Shown here one piece after another: positions 12,901-24,344 of a stretch of 64,000 bases of DNA (its first letter is position 1; each line of letters begins with the position of its first letter). The translations under genes were made by a program, and so were the position numbers. Below the pieces are notes generated by a model. It did no database searches. It had not been told where the DNA came from and saw only the letters and a program-made list of their open reading frames with translations. The stretch comes from Sycobia sp. Sy_11 (Eukaryota; Arthropoda; Insecta; Hymenoptera; Epichrysomallidae), in assembly GCA_018907035.1 (NCBI GenBank), contig JACCIC010000170.1, forward strand, positions 315,001 through 379,000. The letters are read 5' to 3'.

Positions 12901-13480
12901 AAATATTGAATTTACAAATTCTCATTTAATGATATCATTGTGAACTGAACGCATTGCTCGAGCCATTATATTTTACATCATATCTCGCTAAATCCTCGAT
13001 GAAACTCGTAGCGTTCTGCGGCCGGCCTATGGACGGCTGCTGCAAATGTATTAATCGCGCGCCCCTGTCACGGATAAACGCCCCATTAACAAAAAAAAAA
13101 AAAAATAAAAAAAATAAGAGCACGTAATAAACGGTAACGCACTGAGCGGCGCGCCCGAGCATATAGTCTCGACGGTATAAGACGTGTAAGACTCCGCGAT
13201 GCGGTTACATGGGTTACAATGCAGAGCGTCCAAACCGCCCGTGACTAATGTCCGCGTCACTGATCGTCACCGCGTTTCGTATATATATATATATATATAT
13301 TTAGTATTGTATTTGTGTGATTGTATGTATACACAGAATCGGGTCAAATTGAGGGCGATTCGCCGCGCCATCAGGCCGCTTCGAGGCGTGACTGGCCGTT
13401 CGGTACACCGGGAATCTTAAATCGATAAAATATCCATAGGTTAGACGTTTTCCCTTCCGCGTCTTCTGCGCCACTGAACG
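12900..13480. other. GC-richer block with TA and poly-A tracts
   Basis: CpG-containing block with an A-rich run at 13090-13116 and a short TA tract at 13280-13300. Short frames of 60-75 codons on both strands are not recognised. Confidence 0.5.
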
Positions 13481-14940
13481 GACCGCGGCATTTTATTATT
13501 TTGATATTGCCTTAATTTCTTGAAAATATCTGAAAGTATCATTTTAACATGCCTGTTGACTGTTCGTAGATGAACGACGCACTTTTAAAGAGGAGAATAA
13601 CTGCCAGCACTTAGAAAAGCTTGGATAACTCATTCGTTAAGCTCTATAATTAATACTAATCGGAAATAATAATAAATTTATTAGTTTAAAATAGAAATTA
13701 TTTACGCGCTTCTATTTATTCATTTATTTTAGATGCTACGTTTTTGGGCTTGACAAACGAGACATTTTTTTGTCCCGAATTCATAAATTACCAGAAAGAC
13801 GGGAAAATGGTATAGGTTCCAATGGACAATACTTTGAATAAAGAATATGTAATGTTGTTTTCACAATAAAACCTCATATTTCGGAAAAAAACTTTGGAAA
13901 CTAATTTGTACACTCAATAGCTGTTAAGGAGATAGTTGCAAATGCTACTTTAGACTTTTACTTCCCTGGATATCGAATAATATATTTGTAAAATGAATCT
14001 TCTAAAATAAGTCGAGGATTCTACTAAAATTTAAATTTCACTGAAGAACAAATCTGAGCAGGTAAAAATGTTTAATAATCATTTTTTCAATTACAAGGAT
14101 AAATTGGAATCATAACTGTCAAAATTAAGAAGGTAAAAAACTTGAAATGAAGTGACAAATAGTTGTCCAAAAAAGCTTTTATGTCAAATTTTCAATGCCA
14201 TGAAGAATATTTGACAAGTATTTTCGAGCAAAATGATAAACTGTAAGTATGATAATTTGAAGTTCCATACTCCAATGATATTAAGAAGTCTTTGAACACG
14301 AAAGCACTAAATATAGAACTCGGTATAATATAATATAGCCACAAAGGTCCTGGTATTTTATTTCGAGCTTGCTCGGTTTGCACAATTGCATTTACATTTT
14401 CAATCTGCAATTGAATCGAGCGCGAATATTACGTTAACATGCACTTGGTATACATTTTTAGCTCCAGTCACTCTCATGGGATCTTTTGACCTGTTCATTC
14501 TCATTTAATCACTCGTACTTTTCCGTAGTTCGTTCAGACAACTCGCTAATGATATTTAGGTAAAAGTCCTTTTTAGCATTTCCTTTCAATGAAGAGCATT
14601 TTCTCTAAATGATGTGCTCTGTCGGTAATCGCAAATTTATTTATTTGAGAGCAATCGGAAAATTGCTGTTCGAATTTCTTTTCGTGATCTCCTTTGAGTT
14701 TGAGCGTGTTTGAATCTAGATTGAATTTTATTTCTTCGCGCAGTTAAAACATTATGACTCTGTCAAACAATGTAGGGTGATACCGGATTGGTCTTGGCGA
14801 GCTTGCGAAATACTGTGATTGGCCCTCGAAGGAGCAGGAGGTGAAAAATCGAATACAATTATTTTATAACGTATCGATGAACAGGTCTTTTTTTGCTTAA
14901 TTACGAAAAATATCCGAAGGGCAAATGATAAAATGGTTAA
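13480..14940. other. AT-rich non-coding stretch
   Basis: Unique AT-rich sequence with stops throughout. A 72-codon minus frame at 14192-14410 is unrecognised. Nothing else was seen. Confidence 0.55.
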
Positions 14941-15757
14941 TTAATCCTCGAGCTCTTCTTGTCGAAAGAGGCAAAGTTTATTCTGCCTGAGCATACAGTC
15001 ATAATATAATACAATCATTTATAACACGTTACAAATATATTTCGCGTAAACAGGATGTGTATTACTGTTTTGTGCAATACTATTTGATACAATCGAACAT
15101 AAGTTTCACAAAGTGCCCTTACTCTTCCCTCGTAGGGCATACGAATAAAATTTAATTGAACCCTTCCTATATCTCGAACGATCTCCCTCCCCCCCTTTTC
15201 TTTTTTTTTTCGTCGAACAATTTCACAACAAGCGGAAGCCACGCTCGCCAGTCGCGTCGCGACGCCGCAGCACAAGAAGTCCTCACCTCGATACCGCGGG
15301 GACGCGTTATTGCAAAATCGCTGGTGTAAGGCGGAAGACAAGAGGAGCCGTTGAAGTGTTGGCGAAAGGGGGCAAACGCGGCGAATCGCTGATTCCGGTC
15401 GCACGGGCGCCAGGCGCTGAAGGAGGCCGGCTCGTGGGAACGGCCGAGACGCGATTTTTTCTCTCTCCGCTTTATACTGCATATAGACGGAGACCACGAT
15501 CGAAGAGCGGTTTTAATTTGTTTTTTTTGTTTTTTTTTTTATTGTTTACTGCACTTTAGTACGTCTTTTTTTTTTGAGTTCGCGCCCGGTACCGTTTCCG
15601 GAGTGAGAAAACTCCCTTTAAAATTCGAATATTAATACCCGTATATGGCTACGTGGCACTTTTTATAAGGGAACCCAATACTACTCCCTCGCGGGATCTC
15701 GATGTCGATTCTCCAGTACGTCAGTGTCACCCGAGAATACAACCGCTGCCCGGGGGA

Positions 15758-15760
<3 letters not shown>

Positions 15761-15808
<48 letters not shown>
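15761..15808. repeat. (TA)n microsatellite
   Basis: Pure TA tract of 48 bp inside a CpG-rich block. Confidence 0.95.
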
Positions 15809-15814
<6 letters not shown>

Positions 15815-16052
15815 GGCGGAAATCCTTTCTCTCTTCGATAACCCATTCTCCTATCCCCCCTTCCCTCTCATCCCTTCCCTGGTGTCGCGCCGAGCGCTGA
15901 AAAGATCTTTAAACAATACACCGCATCCCATCCACCCCACTACCCGTGCACGGCGGGTGATTTAAAATTTCCGCGCGTAGGTACGCCCCGACGGGTGTCC
16001 CGGCCCAGATAAGCGATGGCGCGCGTGCCATCCCGGATAGTTTTGCGCTACA

Positions 16053-16076
16053 TGCGCGCGCGCGCGCGCACACACA
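16053..16076. repeat. (CG)n(CA)n compound tract
   Basis: CG dinucleotides pass directly into CA dinucleotides. Alternating purine-pyrimidine sequence of this kind can adopt Z-DNA. Confidence 0.85.
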
Positions 16077-16325
16077 CATCCATACATCCGGAAGTCACGG
16101 TAAAATGCCTCGCGCGCGCGTACGAAATTCTGCGAGAAAGGGCGGAGGGTGGCTGATGCCTCCTTTGTCGAGGCATAGCGCGTATAAGGTCCTGAGATGC
16201 CTTCGTAACTGGAGGAAGGATGAAAATCGATCGGCCGATAGAAAAAAATAGCAGACGGCTTTTGAGCATATGCAGTTTCTATCTCGCGGGTTCACCTGTA
16301 TAGATAGTAAGAGCTTGGTGTGGGT

Positions 16326-16336
16326 GGGGGGGGGGG
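16326..16336. repeat. G11 homopolymer
   Basis: Eleven Gs preceded by a further GGG at 16322-16324. It is one of about a dozen long C/G runs in the window. Confidence 0.9.
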
Positions 16337-16669
16337 CTGGAACGTCGGAATCATGGGACCAAGATGGAAAGGCGTGGATCTGAATAAGCTATTGGAGCTC
16401 TACATTTTTTGATGTCATCAGTAGCTTTATGGTTAGTGTTTAATATTTTTATTAGCAATCTAATGAAAGAAGTCGAAAAATATAAACGTTAATAAAATAA
16501 AGTCGAATTTACAGGGTTAGTAAAATGTGTGATCAGTTATTATAATTATGATTAATATGTAGATACATATGAAGAAAATGGAAAGTGAAACTGAAATTTT
16601 TTAAAACTTTTTTAAGACATATATTTCTCTGTTTTTGTTTTAGCCGTCCTATCTAATAAAAATAAAATC

Positions 16670-16744
16670 GAGAGTTTATAATTAGAGAATTTATAATAGC
16701 GAAACATATAAGTAGAGAGTTTATAATAGAGAAACATATAAGTA
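16670..16744. repeat. 30-bp tandem repeat, about 2.5 copies
   Basis: Units at 16685-16714 and 16715-16744 differ at two or three positions (GAGAATTTATAATAGCG... against GAGAGTTTATAATAGAG...). A truncated copy (GAGAGTTTATAAT) precedes them at 16670. Confidence 0.85.
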
Positions 16745-17201
16745 GAGCATGAAAAAAACTTGCTCGCAAAATTGATTTCGAACGATCAACATCACAGCAA
16801 CAAGTTAATGATGATACAATTTTTGATTTTCACGAAGTTCTTTGTTGTCCTTATCAAAATACTGATCAACTAGAATTAACAATTATTGGATTTCATATAT
16901 AGTACTGAAGTAATACAGTTATTTTTTTGCTTGGTCGGTAAATATGAACATCTCCCGAGAATGATTTAATTTGAGACTATGTTCAGGATAGAATTGCAAG
17001 ATACCGATAATTACGGATAAACAACGTATGATTAAATAATTAATTTATCAAAGCATTGTCAATTCTTTGATGTCTGCTGCAGTGCTAAATATTTTTTGCA
17101 CTCCGAAATTACATTTATATACTCGCCCTAGTCGTTGGTGCCAATGACCGATGATAATTGCTTGAAATTGCATTTATAATTACGTTTTCCACTCTCCGCA
17201 G

Positions 17202-17235
17202 TTCCACCTGTAATAGTGGTCGAGCTGCCGGGCAG
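17202..17235 (+). other. Candidate small exon with strong acceptor
   Basis: A good 3' splice site (TTTTCCACTCTCCGCAG, ending at 17201) precedes a GC-richer patch. One frame, starting at CCA 17204, reads PPVIVVELPG, which looks more protein-like than the surroundings. The donor at 17236 (CAG|GTGTCA) is only moderate. If it is not used, the frame runs on to a TAG at 17294-17296, giving a possible terminal exon. No family is recognised. The same patch holds CAGGTGTCACCT, two opposed Snail/ZEB-type E-box cores, so it may instead be a regulatory element. Confidence 0.25.
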
Positions 17236-17264
17236 GTGTCACCTCAGTTTTTCAAGGTTTTCAG

Positions 17265-17309
17265 AATATACTATTAAATATGCTATGTGTTGGTAGATTT
17301 CAAAATAGA
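17265..17309 (+). other. Candidate 45-nt microexon
   Basis: TTTTTCAAGGTTTTCAG ends at 17264 and a strong donor (AGA|GTAAGTC) begins at 17310, leaving exactly 45 nt. One of three frames is open (15 codons, N-I-L-L-N-M-L-C...), and 45 nt keeps frame. Short exons are known in neuronal genes. There is no homology evidence, and a chance pairing of splice-like signals is quite possible. Confidence 0.2.
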
Positions 17310-17516
17310 GTAAGTCTTTAATTAAAATTTTCCATCTCGTTATTCGTACTGGAAGCAATTTAATTTTTGCGACCCAATACTTTGTGCAGTGAACCATGAG
17401 TTTATGTTATCATCACAAGCACATAATGTTCTAATATCAGATATTTTCTCTTCCCTAAATTTCTCTGTGTTGTTTTCGCACTTAATACCTAATCCAAGTC
17501 TGGAAATTTAATAATT

Positions 17517-17558
17517 CTCCCTCTCCCTCTCCTCTCTCTCTCTCTCTCTCTCTCTCAG
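17517..17558 (+). repeat. (CT)n microsatellite ending in CAG
   Basis: CT tract of about 40 bp whose last dinucleotides pass directly into CAG at 17556-17558. On the + strand this is formally a strong 3' splice site. No open downstream exon was found, as stops follow quickly. Confidence 0.9.
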
Positions 17559-17559
17559 A

Positions 17560-18480
17560 CTACAGCGTATAAATTTTTGATCGTTAATTTAGCTCGCTTG
17601 TTATCTCCCGCGGGTTGATTAAACTCGAGATCGCGCTCAATCGATACAGCTGCCTATCGGGCTCACAACCCCGCCTCAGCGCCCCTTTTCAAACTTCGCG
17701 GATAAGTTGCATAAATAATGCCCGCGCCTTCGGGCGGCGAGTGCGGCCGAGTCGTAGCGTCTCGGCTGGCCTACTGAAAAAACAAAAAAGTTAGAAGAGA
17801 CCAGAACCCCCTTTCGGCCCATTCCGCGTCGGCGGCGCATGCCATTCAGCTTTCGCCGGGCTGCGTTCGCTTGGGCGGCAGGTTTCGTCCTTGGCTGCGT
17901 CGCGCATCGATCGACGCCTCGGCACCGCGTGAAAACTTGGCGAGAGGATGAAGGAGGCTGTTGATGCTCTCAACGCGTCATCGGTCGCGGCGCGGAAGGA
18001 CAAAGGAGGCAACGACGGCAGAATGGCAGGCACGTGCCCTGCGACTGCTCCGCGGCGTGTTTAGCAGTGGAGCACCCTCCCATCCAAGCATCCCTCCGCG
18101 TTTCCTTATCCCCGAGTGGCATTCATAGTGTGGCAGAGGGGGGGGGGCGGAGGGTGGGTCGAGCCTCAGCTGCGAAGCGAGCACATATGGAATTGCTCGG
18201 GGGTTCTTACGCCGATGCAGCCGCCTGCACTACGCGCTCGTTCTCTCCTTATTTATACGGCAAGATTATCAAATTTGGAGGGGGGTGGGGCTTTGCTTCG
18301 TTTGTAGAATAATTTCATTTGCGGCGAGGATTTATTGTATAATACCGCGCTGCACCTGCTCTGCGTGCGACTGTTCTCGAACTATTGCCGATTCGAGCTC
18401 ATTCGCTAGGCTGAAAATAAGTTCAGAAACAATCGAGCTTGTAGAACTCGCGGCTTCCACGATTTTGCGTATTTGAGACC
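17560..18480. other. CpG-rich block without a recognisable gene
   Basis: GC-rich with dense CG dinucleotides and a G10 run at 18138-18147 followed by GGG repeats (quadruplex-type). Overlapping frames of 60-92 codons in five of six frames show that stop codons are simply rare here. It could be a CpG-island-like regulatory block. Confidence 0.5.
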
Positions 18481-21400
18481 TGCGAAGTAGCTTGAAATAA
18501 TTGTGAAATTTTGCAATGAAAGACGTAAATCAAATTCTATCTAATCAAAAAATATTGTTTAATTCGCTCATACTTCAAAATCGCAAGTTTAGGATCATTT
18601 GTCGGCTATTGCACAAAAATTAATTATGACCTTAGTGACAATTACATCGCTACTCCGGTTAGTCAAATGTCTCAAGAGGTAAATAATCAACAGCCACAGC
18701 AGGGATAAAATATACTATTTTTTTATCTCTAAAAAATAACTCGGCAATATTTTGCAATTATTATATGAATTTACGTTTTCTATGTTTTCGAAAAATGTTC
18801 TATTCAGAATTATTTCTAACAATGTGTTATTAAAATTCTTTAGAATAACGTAAAATACGTTATTGAAATAATCTCAAGAATTTTGATTCAATAATGTTTA
18901 TTCAAGTTTCAAGACATTCTTTTGAAGTTTTGAAAGTATTTATTGAGGATTATACGTTTGTCTTGATACTTGAGGACGAGCGCATGTTTCTAGAAACTTA
19001 TAGTTTTAAGGGAATACAATTCAACTTTTTGTCATAGTATGTTATGAAGGAATATATCGTGTCGTTTCAAATGTTTCTCAAATTCTTTATTACAAGTCAG
19101 ATGAATTGTTGGATGAAATTATGCAAGCGTTTATGTATAATGTTTGCTATTTACAAGTAAAATACAAGCAATTTTAAATTAAACGTATATTAATAGAATT
19201 TAATCTGCGACGATATTATGAATTATGTCAGAGTCAAAAGAGAAAGTAATTTATGTAAAATATTCTTCAGAAATATTTTAATTTATTCTAGCTTTTCCGC
19301 TCCTATCCTAAAATAGAAAAAAATGCTCTGAAATTGGAATAAATGGAGGGGCAGTGACCAGGTATTTTAGGCGTTCATAAACAAATTATTTAGATCACTT
19401 ATTTGTTCTTAATTTGAAAGTTTATTATCTTTTCGTCTTCTGTCAATAGTTTAACCTAAGATTTAAAATATATAAATAAATATACTCATAAGTTTATAAA
19501 GTTTTGAAGGAAGAAAACAATAATTTGACAATGTATTTTTTGTTTCAGGTAAGATCTCAGATGATCGCAGTCGAAAAATGCCGAGGGAGTGAATCGTTTT
19601 TATCTTAGTAAGAAAGTTATCGATATTGTATTTAACAAGTAATCATTGCATAGTTGAAATATGCCAGATCGATGCAGATAGTTTTTGCATTTGTATAAAT
19701 CTATTAAGAAATTAATGACACATTTATAATTCAGGTGGAAATGTTATAGTTTACGTAAATTGCAAAAGAAATGCAATGGCTCCAGCTAAATGTTCCTGAG
19801 GATGAAATTTTATCCAGAGTGTTTATTTATTATTTATTATACTATTAAATTCGACTGTAATAAATACGAGTACTTCTGTACCCATTGATATTATAAAAGT
19901 TTTGCGTACAACAAAATTATGCATTAGGTATGGAATTACATACGTCATTAATTAACTGTATAATGCAATAAATAATGACAACTTATTAATACAAGCAATC
20001 TTATAATTAATTTAATAATTATTGAGTTCATTACGTTTGTTATGAATTTTATGAATCATCAAGTAAGCTATTAATATAAAAAACCCTTTTGAAAATTAAA
20101 ACATTCTTTTTTTAATCTCATATAAGGAAAATTTTTTTATATCCCTTTAGTAACTCATAATCGTAAATCATAAAATTTCATTTTGGAAGTTATAAATTTT
20201 ACCACATATTAAGTATGTTCCTAAAGTAGAAAAAAGAATGGCAAAATCTTCCATCGAAAAATTAAAAGTTTCGGCATAATTGGCGTCATATTGTCTAGCT
20301 TGTTTTCGACTATTAATTAAAAAACAAAGTGACTATCAGAATAATTAATATTTAATATTTTTAATATTTTAAAAAACGAATATGTATATAAAACTGAAAA
20401 TCACGTAGAAACGTATATAATGGAACTAAGTTAGAAATAACTATGAGGACATAAAAATGTAAGTTTAATATTTCTTTTTAATCAATTTGTCTCGATAGTA
20501 AATCGTAAACGATGCTCTTGCGTGAACGTGGAATTCTAGCTTGAATTTTTGAAAATTCATTATAATTTTCGTTGCAAATATCATTTTAATTTTTGGATTT
20601 AAATTAAATATATTTTTCCACAGATGTCAATTATTTCAGAGCTTTAAAGCATCTGTCAAATTAGCTAGTTTAGAAGATTCTTCAATTACTTCATATAAGC
20701 TATCAACTTAAAGCGAAAGCTTTTAAAGTAATCTAGAAATAGCAATACAGAAAAATGACAGATATGAACAGTATACTTTTCCCTTAAAAGAGAAGTCCGT
20801 TCAATGTATTTAATTGTCTTTCTAGAGCGGTACATGTAAATGCACTTTGTCATTTACATGCAATATATATGAAAATAATATTAGTTCATAATTCTGAAAT
20901 TGATTTGCATGTCTGTATGCGCATTCGTTGAATCGATAAATACTGAATAGTGTAGCTGTGCAGACCAAAATTCCAAAATCAAGAATACATGAAAAATATG
21001 CTAGGAATAGGTTAACGCAATTATAGAATGGTTTTATTGTTAAAAATAGAAAAAAAATCTTTAATAGAATCAATACGCGAAATTAAGATTGCCTATATGA
21101 AAGAGGAAAGCCTTGAACTAAAATAAGTCTAACGGAAACAAACGTGAAAGTTCATCGAGCACGCGTTATCAGCAATAATCGAAGGTATAAAAAGATTACA
21201 GAGCTTTTCATGTACTGGCCACCTTTGATAGGTGAAACGAGATTGAATAATAGAGTGTATATGATTAAACTTTTAGTAATTTATACGCAATATTAGATTA
21301 TGTGTAAAAATACATGGAAAAACGTTTTCAATTTGTTATATAATTTTAAATATAAGAAACATGAATAGTCATTATGAGGAGAATTATCTGGTTATGTTTT

Positions 21401-22800
21401 ATTTTATTATAATATGTTAATTATATATAAATTAAATTAAATTTATAATGTAAGTTGAAAGCTAATTGCCAACTTTTGATAAATTTACATACATGTTTCT
21501 AATTAATTATTATTTGTAGGATATAAAACTTACAGTAATGTAGGAGCTTTTTCATCAACAGGAAGAGTACAATGCCTACTCACGTCCATGAACCACCCTA
21601 GTCACTTAGCATTTTTTAACACTTCTGTAATTAAACATTTCAACGATATAAATTTAAAAAGACGATTATAAAATTTGAGCTGCAAAATTTGTTTGAATCT
21701 CAATTTTTAATGTTTCAACTATGAGTATATTTAATGACACGCATTCAATGCACTGAACCAAGAAGTATGCTGAATTTTGCAATTTACATAGCTCGAATTC
21801 AAACTCTAATTCAAAAGGAACAGTTCGCAACGAGTTAGATCGCAGGCACTGTATAATTTAGTGAAAAGTTAGCCACTTCTATTTTCTCATATCCTCTGGA
21901 TCTGCTTTGAACATTATTCATACAGAATTCACGGCTCTGGCCCAATATTTAATAAGATCGTTTTCACAACTGCACTAACGAGACAAGAATAATGTGAAAT
22001 CGCTTAGAAGCACGATATTTTCCATTTTTCTATTGTGCTCCTCGCTTACAGTTACCGAAAGACAAAAATCAAAGGATGCTGAACGCAAAATACAAGATTT
22101 CGCTTATGATTATACAACTGATTTCGAATTCAAACTATTACATGAACAGTTGCATGATTGCTGCGTATAATCCTTGCATGTATTGCCTATCGTACAGCAG
22201 TGTTCAATCGCAAGGGTTTCTCAAACGTGAAATAGCTTGCCATTGTTTCGGAATAATACTCAGAAAGAAAATAAGACTGCAAATTCCGAGAAGTGCGCTT
22301 GCACATATTTATATTTTGAACATATCCTTGGGGATAAACAGTAGAGTACAAAGTAAATATATGTTTTTATTTTGATGCTGACTTCTCCGAGAGATACGAT
22401 GATATTGAACGAAGACTCAATATTGTAGCTCTCATATAAGTTTAACATAATCAGACCAGGAGATTACTGATTAATGAATGGGAGAATTGTTGAACAAAAA
22501 TAGAACAATTTATCTAAAGTTCAACCATACATTTTATTCCTAAATTACAAATTCAGCACTTGTCTGCCCAGAAATGGAACCTATTGCGTTGACTCTACAT
22601 TTATTCCCAGCGCTACACTTATTCGTTAGAATATTAAAAATTATTATCATAGCAAAATCTTATCCGTCAGTTATTATACCGTTCTCAATAACGCGCACGA
22701 TTTAATAAAGCGCCGAAGCTCGAAATTTAAGCGCAATTTGTAACGAGTCTAATCTACGAGTATGCCGCAATTTTAACTGGCCTTTTATCCTTAAGCACGA
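18480..22800. other. Longest AT-rich non-coding stretch
   Basis: About 4.3 kb of AT-rich unique sequence without microsatellites over 30 bp. Apart from the splice-like site at 19548 no gene, RNA gene or transposon end was recognised. Frames of 83-99 codons at 20822-21073 (minus) and 22076-22375 (plus) carry no domain. Confidence 0.55.
19521..19556 (+). promoter_or_regulatory. Candidate recursive splice site
   Basis: TATTTTTTGTTTCAG|GTAAGA joins a pyrimidine-rich 3' splice site directly to a strong 5' splice site at 19548/19549. This is the juxtaposed NCAG|GTAAGT pattern of recursive (ratcheting) sites known from long fly introns. A downstream donor, TTA|GTAAGA at 19608, would define a 59-nt cryptic exon (19549-19607) of the kind that accompanies such sites. 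It lies about 14.7 kb right of the candidate start at 4817, inside the longest AT-rich stretch. The motif is seen; use in splicing is inferred. Confidence 0.45.
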
Positions 22801-24134
22801 AATTTTAATATAAAAAGGACTTTATCCTCGGTGCCCGCTTAATTTCCCACCCTCCCTTTCTCTCTCCTCCACCTATAAACGTCACAATTTCTGACTGTAT
22901 TTTTATCCCCCAGATTAGGATGTAAAAGACTTTATTTCACTCGGCCGTATTTCTTCTCTCAGCTATCTTATCTATATTCATTGCTTCTAATATTCTATAC
23001 TTCTCGTGCGCCGATTTAACCACTCGAAATACAAAAAACTCGGTCGAAACTCTCATACGACAAACTCTTATATGTAAAGTCCTTTATATAATGACCGTTT
23101 GCATAATGAACAATTCATCGGGCACTTCCTCTTCGTCTTTATATAGCTTTGACGTAAGATTTTTATGGCCCACGGGAAAGCTTCCTATCATAAGAACGAC
23201 GGCGCGTCGGGTAAAGGGCCTGTATTACCTGGGAGGAAATTGTTGACATTTTTAATAATCGAAACGCGATAAATAACGACGCGACTCGAACTCTCTTCAA
23301 AGGATCGACAGGATTATTTACTCGCAAGTATTTTTCAATTAAGCTCAAGCCACCGCGCCGCCGCCACTGCCGGCGCTCGCGCCCGCTTCGCCCGGAAATT
23401 CTTTCGATATTACCGCAGTAAAAGTGAGAAAATCCTCTTTAACGTGTTTTATAGGCTACCTTGGAGGATTTTTTATTGCCCGCGACGTGGACGTTATTAA
23501 AATTTTTTTGCTCTCTACCCCCGTAACCCCCGTTGTTAATCAATTTTCAGTAATTCTCGAGACGAAAAAAAGCACCGTACACTTAAGCATTATGGGATTC
23601 TATGCCGAAAGGGGTCTGAAATTGAATCTGCATAGTCGCTATACTTTTACGCTGGGGCACCGTTATTAATTAGTAGTACTTTCGTAACGCTGGAGCTTAT
23701 TCCAAACTAATAATTATAAATACAAGAATCGACAAAATCTCGCCTCTGTCTGAAGCGATACTTGATTATTGTTCTCGCACGATATTAAAAAATTACTAAT
23801 CATCTCGTCGACGCGTGTTTTAATTTTCCTCGGAGTCGCGATGACAGACATTTGCACCCGCGATGTTTTATTAGTTTCTTCCCTGGAGCCCTCGTTGAAA
23901 AGCCACGCGGGTGCGCCTTTCTGCTTGATGTCCTCCCCAAAAGCCTGCCTATCGGAGTGGCGCAACCTCGTCACAAATTCGAAGAAACGCGATGGCCTGA
24001 AAATTCAGCGAAGCATATATATTATTTTTCTATTGGAAATGTGACGATGGTTTTCTTATACCATCATAATTTTATGCCATAAGTATTGTTAGTTCCATCA
24101 GATGGTCACTATTGTCGACTATGCATTGGATCGC

Positions 24135-24136
<2 letters not shown>
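22800..24136. other. Mixed-composition non-coding stretch
   Basis: GC rises around 23160-23420 and 23800-23960. Overlapping frames on both strands at 23714-24082 are unrecognised. A minus-strand site near 23231 (TTTCCTCCCAG|GTAATA) resembles a weaker recursive splice site. Confidence 0.45.

Positions 24137-24188
<52 letters not shown>
24137..24188. repeat. (TA)n microsatellite
   Basis: Pure TA tract of 52 bp, about 70 bp left of the Penelope-like repeat copy. Confidence 0.95.
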
Positions 24189-24192
<4 letters not shown>

Positions 24193-24261
24193 TTTACATA
24201 AATCTAGTTAGTTTACCTGAATCAAGTATATAATTTTTTTTAGTAATTAAACAGATTAGTT

Positions 24262-24342
24262 CCTAAGGATGAACCGTAGCGGTTGGAAACGTCGGTTACC
24301 AAAGAAGAAAATAAGATGGTGGGGACAGTCAGATTGTCCTTC
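24262..24342 (+). mobile_element. Relic repeat, Penelope-like end motif (copy 1)
   Basis: CCTAAGGATGAACC at 24262, then a CCG/CGG hairpin and GGAAACGTCGG, followed by a segment at 24314-24342 (AGATGGTGGGGACAG...) that recurs inverted at 45812-45840 with 2 mismatches in 29. The order GATGA, short stem-loop (AACCG, loop TAG, CGGTT), GAAAC resembles the degenerate hammerhead motif found in the terminal repeats of Penelope-like elements; the canonical core CUGAUGA is only partly kept. No reverse transcriptase or GIY-YIG remnant is visible nearby. Family assignment is tentative; the existence of a dispersed repeat is well supported. Confidence 0.4.
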
Positions 24343-24344
24343 AC

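Larger units (their letters stand above)
14940..16410. other. CpG-rich block without a recognisable gene
   Basis: GC-rich block with poly-T runs at 15203-15210 and 15528-15576, a CG/CA alternation at 16053-16076 and a G11 run at 16326-16336. The 160-codon minus frame (15015-15497) is Arg- and Ser-rich in its GC half and AT-coded in the rest. It has no domain I recognise and I do not call it a gene. Confidence 0.5.

Noticed and set aside
15015..15497. 160-codon minus strand frame
   Set aside because: It has no domain, crosses a poly-T/poly-A segment and reads as chance.
23205..23245. Minus-strand recursive splice site (CTCCCAG|GTAATA)
   Set aside because: The pyrimidine tract is acceptable, but the donor half is weak and there is no supporting minus-strand signal.
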